DNA from: Anaerolineae bacterium
GTDB lineage: Bacteria; Chloroflexota; Anaerolineae; JACIWP01
Length of the DNA stretch: 15,788 nucleotides
Direction: 5' to 3'
Assembly (NCBI GenBank): GCA_014360855.1
Contig: JACIWP010000041.1
Coordinates: 1-15,788, forward strand
In this document: one piece after another, positions 1 through 5,981 of the stretch
Numbering within the stretch: the stretch's first letter is position 1
Layout of the letters: the number at the start of each line of letters is the position of its first letter
Made by a program: the position numbers and the translations under genes
Notes under the pieces: model-generated
The model's input: the letters and a program-made list of their open reading frames with translations, nothing else
Told to the model about the DNA's origin: nothing
Databases searched by the model: none

Positions 1-2
1 TG

Positions 3-500
3 TTTCATGATGTGGGCATTTCTGTCCACCGGGACAACCATGAGCTGTACAGCCTGCTGATCGCGCATGGGAAACTGCGGGAGCTGGTGGGAGAGCTGTT
101 CCAGGAGCCTCAACGCACCATCGTTATCTCGGAGACCATGCATGCCATCATTGCTCACCGCGCCGACCAGCGCTGTCTGACCATCGAGGCCGGCGTGGTC
201 AAGGTGGCGGACGCCCTGGACATGACGCAGGGGCGCTCCCGCATCCCGTTTGAGGCCGGCCAGGCCAACATCCATTCGGTGTCGGCCATGGCCATCGAGA
301 ACGTCAGCATTGAGAAAGGGGAGAAGACGCCCATCCGCATCGAGGTGACGATGAGCAACTCTGCCGGCATCTTTCAGCTCGACGAACTGCTCAAGCGCAA
401 GCTGGCCAGCTCGTCCATCGCTCTCTACGTGCAGTTGCGCGCCCATATCGCCGGCGAGACGGAGAAGCGCATCCTCGATTTCTACACCCTGGGGGAATAG
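3..500 (+). CDS. HD-domain metal-dependent phosphohydrolase, 3' part
   Basis: The frame is open from the left edge and the gene clearly begins outside the window. The first in-window residues read F-H-D-V-G, the His-Asp pair that names the HD superfamily, so the first possible internal start (GTG at 12) cannot be the real one because it would cut off the motif. Downstream are HAIIAHR and VVKVADALDM, which look like the further His and Asp metal ligands of the fold, and then a beta-rich C-terminal region with NSAGIFQLDELLKRKL. HD proteins hydrolyse phosphate esters of nucleotides or cyclic nucleotides using bound divalent metals, usually in the cytoplasm; the substrate cannot be read from the sequence. 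This subtype resembles stand-alone HD proteins that I recall from archaea and deep-branching bacteria. The stop codon is one base from the stop of the convergent Nudix gene. Family assignment is good, specific role unknown. Confidence 0.85.
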   Translation, partial: FHDVGISVHRDNHELYSLLIAHGKLRELVGELFQEPQRTIVISETMHAIIAHRADQRCLTIEAGVVKVADALDMTQGRSRIPFEAGQANIHSVSAMAIENVSIEKGEKTPIRIEVTMSNSAGIFQLDELLKRKLASSSIALYVQLRAHIAGETEKRILDFYTLGE

Positions 501-501
501 C

Positions 502-990
502 CTATTCGCTCAGGCATTGGAGCAGGCGCCGGCTGAAGCGCAGTTGTTCGAGGCTGTGGGAGAGGATCATCTCCTCCTGGTCCCAGCGGTAATGGTACAG
601 CAGTTCGCCGCCGGCGGCCGTGGACATATGCACTTCCGCCCTTTCCAGCCGGTCCATGTCCAGCCACTGAAGGGCATCGTGCTCGGATGGGGAGAGCCGC
701 ACCTCGCCGACGCGATACTCCCCCACATAGTCAATAAAGAGGATATCGCGGCCGTCGTGCAGGCCGGCCTCCACGATGCAGGGGGCCAGTACCGCGACAT
801 CCTCGAGGCCAGTTTCCTCCCGGATTTCCCGCTGTATGGCCGAAAGAGGGTTCTCGCCGGCCTCCACACGGCCGCCGGGCGGCACCCAGATGCGCGGCGG
901 CTGTACCCGGTGCAGGAACAGCACCTCCCGGCCGGCCCGCCAGATGAGGACGGAGACCGCCACCAGAGGCCGCCAGTACGTTTCCCCCAT
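502..990 (-). CDS. Nudix hydrolase
   Basis: A small cytoplasmic Nudix hydrolase of about 162 residues, normal for the family. A complete Nudix box (G-x5-E-x7-R-E-U-x-E-E-x-G-U) is visible, running from the second Gly of the VPPGG segment through REIREETGL. These enzymes cleave nucleoside diphosphates linked to another moiety, with the box glutamates holding Mg2+. The substrate here (oxidised nucleotide, sugar nucleotide or ADP-ribose type) is not evident. The frame can be extended to a GTG at 1011, but the ATG at 990 has a GGAGG about 12 nt upstream and starts just before the first beta strand, so I prefer it. It lies 73 nt downstream of the uroporphyrinogen-decarboxylase-like gene on the same strand, so it may be read through from that operon, although the DnaA-box-like inverted repeat sits in that gap. 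Family call firm, start less so. Confidence 0.9.
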   Translation of the reverse strand: MGETYWRPLVAVSVLIWRAGREVLFLHRVQPPRIWVPPGGRVEAGENPLSAIQREIREETGLEDVAVLAPCIVEAGLHDGRDILFIDYVGEYRVGEVRLSPSEHDALQWLDMDRLERAEVHMSTAAGGELLYHYRWDQEEMILSHSLEQLRFSRRLLQCLSE

Positions 991-1026
991 TTTCAACCCA
1001 TTCCTCCACACGCCGGCGCATCATTT

Positions 1027-1085
1027 TGTGGATAAACGGCGAGTTATCCACAGGAAACCGGGGCTAAACGCCAGGGTTTTCCACA
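1027..1085. promoter_or_regulatory. Cluster of three DnaA-box-like 9-mers
   Basis: Three 9-mers match the DnaA-box consensus TTWTNCACA. TTATCCACA lies on the minus strand at 1027-1035 and again on the plus strand at 1044-1052. TTTTCCACA lies on the plus strand at 1077-1085. The first two form a perfect 9-bp inverted repeat around an 8-nt centre. The second and third have the same orientation, 33 bp apart (about three helical turns). The first two lie between the uroD-like stop and the Nudix start; the third lies in the last codons of the uroD-like gene. There is no U-tract, so this is not an obvious terminator. The match is seen directly; DnaA binding is inferred. Confidence 0.45.
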
Positions 1086-2059
1086 GCTTGCCTGACAGCG
1101 CGGATGTTGATGATGGGCGCGACCACTGGCGTGACACAGCCCGTGCCCAGGATGAGCCGCCGGCCCCCCGTCTGGGCGATGGCGTCGGCCGCCTCGCGCT
1201 GTACGTCCGCCGGCGTGCCGCAGACCATGGTCTCCCACTGGCGCAGACCGCCGATAAGCGCGGCACTGGTGCGCGACAGGGCCTCCATCAGCGCCGGCGG
1301 CGTCTCGCGATCATGCCAGTTGATGGCCTGCACCGGATAGTCCGCCAGCAGGTCGAACATCACATCTGTGCCGTGGATGTGGAGCACGCAGAACCAGGCG
1401 CGCGGGCCGCATGCTTCCAGCACTCGCAGGTCAAAGGGCCGGCCGAAGCGGCGGTATTCCTCCTCGCTCATGATGCGGTAGGATGCGCTTTGCACCGCCA
1501 GGAAGATGCCGGCGGCGCCCGTGCCCATAACCTCTGCCACAAAGCGCTCGGTGGTGCGGGTGATGGTCTCCAGGCCGGCCAACAGGGCCTCCGGATGTGT
1601 GCGCATATGGATCAGCAGGCGCTCGTCGCCGGCCAGATAGCGCGCCTGGGCCAGGGGGTTGAAGATCGTCTGGACCAGCGGCGTGTCGGGAAGTTCCGCC
1701 GCCAGGGAACGCAGACATTCTAACTGCCGGCCCAGCGCGCCGCGCGTGACATCCAGCTCTTCCAGCCGGTACCAGTCCGCCGGCTCCTGCACCACACGCC
1801 GGCGGTAGCGCCGCGCTCCTTCGGGATTGCCATCGTAATAGTGCTCAACGCCCCAATCTTCCACACAGAAACTGCTGGCCGGCGAGACCTTGAGGAAGTC
1901 GAAGTCGAATTCCCGTTGGAATACTGCATGGGCCGCCGAGAGGGCCTGCGGGTCCTGGTCATCGCCGGGAAAGTGGCGCCAGAGCGCCACCGGCACGCGA
2001 TCCGCCGGCTCTCCATGCACGACGGCTTCCAGGCGCTGGCGTTTATCCCATGCGCTCAT
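1064..2059 (-). CDS. Uroporphyrinogen decarboxylase (URO-D) family protein
   Basis: A 331-residue protein with the URO-D fold signature. The N-terminal DRVPVALWRHFPGDD segment corresponds to the R-x-P-V-W region of HemE, the middle SYRIMSEEEYRRFGRPFD segment is typical of the family, and the C-terminal region has the late glycine-rich strand LILGTGCVTP. The canonical HemE N-terminal MRQAGR motif is not present, so this is more likely one of the many HemE paralogues related to cobamide-dependent methyltransferases than the haem enzyme itself; no corrinoid partner is visible nearby. The start ATG overlaps the last 17 nt of the upstream surface-protein gene, with GAGG six bases before the ATG, which suggests translational coupling. 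The product has no signal peptide and should be cytoplasmic, odd next to an exported glycosidase-like partner. Family call firm, reaction unknown. Confidence 0.85.
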   Translation of the reverse strand: MSAWDKRQRLEAVVHGEPADRVPVALWRHFPGDDQDPQALSAAHAVFQREFDFDFLKVSPASSFCVEDWGVEHYYDGNPEGARRYRRRVVQEPADWYRLEELDVTRGALGRQLECLRSLAAELPDTPLVQTIFNPLAQARYLAGDERLLIHMRTHPEALLAGLETITRTTERFVAEVMGTGAAGIFLAVQSASYRIMSEEEYRRFGRPFDLRVLEACGPRAWFCVLHIHGTDVMFDLLADYPVQAINWHDRETPPALMEALSRTSAALIGGLRQWETMVCGTPADVQREAADAIAQTGGRRLILGTGCVTPVVAPIINIRAVRQAVENPGV

Positions 2060-5000
2060 TTTCGTCCTCTCCTGTGCTGATAGTGGTATCCTCCCAATCC
2101 GCCGGTGTCAGCCGCCGCCGGCTCCGCCGGTCCACTAACCCCGGACTGCGCAGGAGCACCATGGCGGCCACCAGCAGTAGCCCCAGCAGGATAAACACCG
2201 GCGCGCAGGGGAGACACGCGGCCGAGGCGGGCGGCGCTGGAAGCGGCGTCTCCGTCGGTGTCGGCGGGACAGCAGGGGTAGGGCTGACTGCCGGCGTGAC
2301 TGTCTCCACCGGCAAAGGCACGGCCGTTGCTGTCGCGGACGGGGTGGTCGTCGCGCTGGGCGCCGGCGTGGCGGTATGGGTGGGCGTGGCCGGCGGTGTA
2401 GTGACGGTGGGGCTGACCGGCACGGCGGTGGGGCTGGCGGTCGGCGTCGCCCAAGTAGGTGTAGGAGTGGGGACGGCGCCGATCGGCGTCTCCGTCGGCG
2501 TTCTGGTCGGCGTGGATCGCGTGGGGGTGGCGGTGGGTGTTGCGGTCCAGGTGGGCGTCCCGCTCGCCGTCGGCGTCGCCGTGATGATGGGCGGCAGGAC
2601 CGGTGGGAGCGGCGTGGGCGTATCGGTGGGCGGCGGCGCCGGCGTGAAGGTCGCGGTCGGGCGCGGTGTGGCAGTCGCGGTGGCGGTGGGCGTCGGCGCT
2701 GCTGTGGCCGTATGAGTGGCCGTCGGCGCCGGCGTATGGGTGGGTGTATGCGTCAGCGCCGGCGTAGCGGTATGGGTCGGCGTGGCGCTCGGCGCCGGCG
2801 TGTGCGTCGGCGTGGCGCTCGGAGACGGTGTATGCGTCGGCGTGGCGCTGGGCGCCGGCGTGTGCGTGGCCGTTGCTGTCGGAGACGGCGTGTTGGTCGG
2901 CGTAGCGGTCGGGGTTGCCGAGGGCGTCGGGGTCCATGTCGGCGTGGCTGTCTCGGTAGCCGTCGGCGTCGGGGTGGCGGTGTCCGTGGGCGTGGCGGTG
3001 GCAGTAGGCGTATGGGTGACGGTCGGCGTCGGCGTTTCTGTAGGAGTGGCGGTGGGGGTGGAAGTAGCGGTCGGCGTATAGGTGGGCAGGACGAACTGCA
3101 CCGCCAGCGCCGGCCGGTTCGCGACGCCGGCGCTTTCTGCGCTGGCGATGTTGTACTGGACGCCGGCCGGCCCTTCGCCGCGCAGGATGACGCCGAAATT
3201 GGTCTCCGGGTTGGCCACCCACTGGCGCACCATATCGGTGATGTCAAACTCGTACCAGGTGCCGGCGCCCTGCAGGGTCTTCGCGTCGTTCGGCGGGGAA
3301 ATATCCTCCCCCAGCGCCCGCGCCCCGGGCTGTGCCCAGGTGCTGTCGGCTGTGGCGAGCACCCAGGTGGCGCTCTTCTCATCCCAGACCCGCACGATCA
3401 TGTGCGCCGAGGCCGCTATGATATTGGGGTTGCTCTGGCTGGAGACATATACCCGCAGGGTGGCGCGCTGGACCTGGGCGTCCCGTGGGATGGCACTGCA
3501 GTCGAAGCGGAACAGGCTGGCCATCCAGTCGCCGGAGCGCACTGCCAGGGAGGAGCTGAGGCTGTAGTTCTGGTCGGGGGTCCAGCCGCTGATATAGGTG
3601 TCCTGGGCGCCGGCGTATCCGCCCGTGCCCTGCCGCAGTATCAGCTCGAAGGGCACGCCGGGTGTGGGGGTGGCCGGCGTCTCCGTTGGGGTGGGGGTGA
3701 ATGTGCGGGTCGGCGCCGGCGTCGGTGTGGGGGCGCCTGGGCCAGGAGTATCCGTCGGGGCCGGCGGCTGGGAGGCCGGCGTCGGCGTGCGGGTGGGCGT
3801 CGGTGGGAGCGGCGCCCCGGGGGTCGGGGTGCGCACGCCGGCGCGCCATTCATGCCGCAGGAGCACCATATGGAGATACTCGTCCGGCCCATCTCGCAGG
3901 GAGTTCAGGCGAAAATCGGCGCCGTAGTCCATATTGTTGGCGAAATAGGCGTCCTCCAGGGTGAAGGTAGTGCGCACCCAGCCGACAGGTCCGCCGGGTT
4001 TCTGGATAAGGTAGGAGCGGGGCTGGCCGGCCTTATCGCGGTACTCGAACGCGATGGCATCATTCCCGTTATTCAGGTACCAGAGGGTGACCACCCAGCG
4101 GCTTTCCGCGGGGTCTGCGGCGAAGTGATAGCCGTCGTCAATGTCGAAGTACATGAGGTACTGGCCGCCGGCCTGGTCGGTGCGCCGTGTGTATTTCCCC
4201 TCGTAGAACGGCGGCACGGTGTAGACGTCCTGCACGAAGACCGTGCGGGCATTGGGGATGCGGGTGCCGTCGCGCCCATATTCCATGCGGTACAGGAAGA
4301 ACTGGTGATCGCGGTGCTGGGCGGTGCAGTTATCGGTGGGGGTGTCGAACATGACCGTCCAGACATCGGGGGTATTGGAAACATCCTTGCCCAGGTGGTC
4401 AAGGGCGAACTGGTTCATCCAGCGCAGTTCGGCGGCGTAGGGGATATCCGGCTCCAGGGCATCGTAGCGCCAGACGCCGGCGGGGAACTTGTAGAGCCGG
4501 CCGTTGGCCCACACCTCCCCCGGCCAGTTGGGCGGAAAGATGATGTCGGCATGCTTGTCCAGCGCGTTCAGGTACGACCACCAGGTCTGGAAATAGTCCT
4601 TGTTGAAGAACTTGTGGAAGGGTGCCAGCCAGCTCCCGCGCTCGAAGGCCACCGGTATCTCCTGCCAGTGGTCCACCATGTTCTGCACCGAGCCGTAGAC
4701 GGTGTACGGGCCGGAGGAGCCCAGCACCTGGCAGGTGAACCAGTTGGCATCCCATTCGTCGAGGGAATTGTTCTGGAGGCCCACGCCGCGCTGGAGGCAG
4801 TACGTCTCGATGGTCGGCCGCTCCCACAGCTCCTCACGATATGGAGGGGTCGAATACCACAGGTCGCACTTGTAGCCGTAGCTGGGGGCCTGCATGATGA
4901 CCAGCGGCGTCTGCTGGAAGGCGTCGGCGTAGGCGGCTACGGTCTCGGTGACGAAGCGGATCCAGTCACAGCCGGAGAGCCGCCGGCCGTAGGTCGGGTC

Positions 5001-5705
5001 GCTCTGATAGTACCAGTCCTTGATGTTCCCCTTGTTATCGTTGCGCTCGGGATGCATTTCCCCGTACAGTCCCAGCGCGATCTGCACCAGCACCAGGTCC
5101 GGGTCGCTGTCATAACGCGCCGCCAGGTCCTTGGCGAAGCGGCGCACCGCCTTCCAGAGCTGGGGATCGCGATAATTGGGCACCTTGATGCCCTGGGGGA
5201 AGCTGGAGTTCTGGAAGACCCAGTACGGCGGCGTCATGCGGTTTTCCACCCATGTGGGGATACCGTAGGCGCCGCGGTTCTGATACAAGAGGACCCGCAG
5301 GATCCATTTGTTGCCGTGGGCTTTCTCCTGGGCGACCCAGTTGTCAATGACCGACCAGTCGTATATGCCCTCGCCCTGGCCGTTGACCTGGGACCAGAGG
5401 ATTTCCAGTTGACTGCCGGTGAGCTGTGGGTCGGTATAGTATCCCTTCAGGTGGTCCCAGTTCTCGAAGGCGTAGAGGCCGGGGACGATCTTCTTTTTCG
5501 GGGAGACGGCCTGGGCTTCCGCCGGCACCGGCGTCGGCGTGGCGCTGGGCGAGGGCGCCGGCAGGGGCGCGGTCGGCACGCCGGCTTCCCCCTGGAGGAT
5601 GACCCATACCAGGATGGCCAGGCACAAGGCCAGCACGCCGGCCACCACGAACAGGCCCACTACGCGCCGGTCCAATCCCTTCCCTGTCCGACTGTGTTCA
5701 GACAT
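2043..5705 (-). CDS. Large surface protein: glycosidase-like barrel, DNRLRE domain, Thr/Pro linkers, two membrane anchors
   Basis: A 1220-residue exported protein. Order: short basic cytoplasmic start, membrane segment about 15-37, Pro-rich spacer 42-62, a TIM-barrel-like region about 73-435, a beta-rich region about 445-622, Thr/Pro linker 626-682, a DNRLRE-type domain about 686-872, a very long Thr/Pro linker about 875-1155, CLPC at 1164-1167, a second membrane segment 1168-1185, and a basic then acidic tail. The barrel start (WSQVNGQGEGIYDWS, then GNKWILRV) resembles clan GH-A glycosidases of the GH42 beta-galactosidase type. E216 in YGEMHPE is a candidate acid/base; the nucleophile is unclear (E355 possible). 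DNRLRE is suggested by DTYISGWTPDQNYSLSS, LFRFDCSAIP and WYEFDITDMVRQWV. It probably acts on or binds polysaccharide outside the cell. It is preceded by its own consensus promoter and a long leader, and its 3' end overlaps the uroD-like gene. Architecture is well supported; enzyme activity is inferred. Confidence 0.8.
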   Translation of the reverse strand: MSEHSRTGKGLDRRVVGLFVVAGVLALCLAILVWVILQGEAGVPTAPLPAPSPSATPTPVPAEAQAVSPKKKIVPGLYAFENWDHLKGYYTDPQLTGSQLEILWSQVNGQGEGIYDWSVIDNWVAQEKAHGNKWILRVLLYQNRGAYGIPTWVENRMTPPYWVFQNSSFPQGIKVPNYRDPQLWKAVRRFAKDLAARYDSDPDLVLVQIALGLYGEMHPERNDNKGNIKDWYYQSDPTYGRRLSGCDWIRFVTETVAAYADAFQQTPLVIMQAPSYGYKCDLWYSTPPYREELWERPTIETYCLQRGVGLQNNSLDEWDANWFTCQVLGSSGPYTVYGSVQNMVDHWQEIPVAFERGSWLAPFHKFFNKDYFQTWWSYLNALDKHADIIFPPNWPGEVWANGRLYKFPAGVWRYDALEPDIPYAAELRWMNQFALDHLGKDVSNTPDVWTVMFDTPTDNCTAQHRDHQFFLYRMEYGRDGTRIPNARTVFVQDVYTVPPFYEGKYTRRTDQAGGQYLMYFDIDDGYHFAADPAESRWVVTLWYLNNGNDAIAFEYRDKAGQPRSYLIQKPGGPVGWVRTTFTLEDAYFANNMDYGADFRLNSLRDGPDEYLHMVLLRHEWRAGVRTPTPGAPLPPTPTRTPTPASQPPAPTDTPGPGAPTPTPAPTRTFTPTPTETPATPTPGVPFELILRQGTGGYAGAQDTYISGWTPDQNYSLSSSLAVRSGDWMASLFRFDCSAIPRDAQVQRATLRVYVSSQSNPNIIAASAHMIVRVWDEKSATWVLATADSTWAQPGARALGEDISPPNDAKTLQGAGTWYEFDITDMVRQWVANPETNFGVILRGEGPAGVQYNIASAESAGVANRPALAVQFVLPTYTPTATSTPTATPTETPTPTVTHTPTATATPTDTATPTPTATETATPTWTPTPSATPTATPTNTPSPTATATHTPAPSATPTHTPSPSATPTHTPAPSATPTHTATPALTHTPTHTPAPTATHTATAAPTPTATATATPRPTATFTPAPPPTDTPTPLPPVLPPIITATPTASGTPTWTATPTATPTRSTPTRTPTETPIGAVPTPTPTWATPTASPTAVPVSPTVTTPPATPTHTATPAPSATTTPSATATAVPLPVETVTPAVSPTPAVPPTPTETPLPAPPASAACLPCAPVFILLGLLLVAAMVLLRSPGLVDRRSRRRLTPADWEDTTISTGEDENERMG
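2230..3085. repeat. Low-complexity DNA encoding the long Thr/Pro linker
   Basis: This stretch is built of GGCGT/GGCGG-like degenerate hexanucleotide steps that encode alternating Thr-Pro-Thr-Ala on the minus strand. Because the codons are nearly all G and C with few stops, the other five frames stay open too and give long spurious ORFs. Within it, 2777-2866 holds three near-perfect tandem copies of a 30-bp unit. Shorter runs of the same kind encode linkers at about 3655-3830, 6780-6905 and 7365-7460. Such linkers in exported proteins are commonly O-glycosylated or act as extended spacers; that is family knowledge, not visible here. Confidence 0.8.
2777..2866. repeat. Three tandem 30-bp units in the Thr/Pro linker
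   Basis: Units at 2777-2806, 2807-2836 and 2837-2866 differ at only a few positions and encode a ten-residue HTPAPSATPT-type period, the middle copy having Ser in place of the first Ala. This looks like recent local duplication by slippage or unequal recombination inside the linker. Confidence 0.75.
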
Positions 5706-5760
5706 CGCCTGTCCCCCGTCTTGGCGGCCGCCGCTCGCGGCGCGGGGTGAAGGATCGCAT
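5698..5760 (-). CDS. Possible 20-residue Arg-rich leader peptide
   Basis: A short ORF in the leader of the large surface-protein gene. Its ATG follows a strong purine-rich ribosome site (AAGGAGAGGACG), better than the site of the gene downstream. It encodes 20 residues, seven of them Arg (two RR-x-RR clusters with prolines), and its TGA lies 8 nt inside the next gene, so the two frames overlap as in translational coupling. No family is recognisable. It could be a genuine leader peptide that delivers ribosomes to the poorly marked start at 5705, or simply a chance ORF. A longer overlapping ORF (5660-5875) in another frame also has an AGAAGG-like site, which weakens the case. Confidence 0.3.
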   Translation of the reverse strand: MRSFTPRRERRPPRRGTGDV

Positions 5761-5925
5761 CGTCCTCTCCTTCGGGGTCTGGGCGGCCCTGGCGCATGAG
5801 CGCATCCCGGACGGTGTGGGCCGGCAGGGGCGGGAACCTGGGATGGGCAGGGGAGACAAAGACAGCCTCATGCATCCTTCTCGCACTGGGTTGGCGTGGT
5901 CCGGCTTTATGTCATATCCTGGGGG

Positions 5926-5954
5926 ATTATAGCGGAGCGCCGGCCGTTTGTCAA
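5926..5954 (-). promoter_or_regulatory. Consensus sigma70-type promoter for the large surface-protein gene
   Basis: On the minus strand TTGACA (5954-5949) is followed by a 17-nt spacer and TATAAT (5931-5926), a perfect match to the housekeeping consensus. Transcription would begin near 5919, giving a leader of about 215 nt before the start at 5705. The -35 and spacer are embedded in a GCGCCGGC / GCCGGCGC inverted repeat (5937-5944 and 5956-5963), which might be an operator, or may just reflect the abundance of GCCGGC in this DNA. Confidence 0.8.
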
Positions 5955-5981
5955 AGCCGGCGCACATCGGCTGTGCCGCGC

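Noticed and set aside
1064..2059. Calling this gene hemE
   Set aside because: The canonical HemE N-terminal MRQAGR motif is missing and no other haem gene is near, so only the family name is supported.
2680..3080. Short-period repetition that might suggest a CRISPR or minisatellite array
   Set aside because: There are no unique spacers or conserved direct repeats; the periodicity is that of Thr/Pro codons within one long ORF.
2376..5750. A 1124-codon open frame on the plus strand opposite the surface-protein gene
   Set aside because: It is Gly/Arg-rich low-complexity sequence over the Thr/Pro linker and lacks domain signatures; it stays open because the G+C-rich antisense frame has few stops.
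5660..5875. A 71-codon minus-strand ORF in the leader of the surface-protein gene, with an AGAAGG-like site
   Set aside because: It runs 46 nt into the main gene, has no recognisable motif and competes with the mini-ORF at 5698-5760; not enough support to list as a gene.
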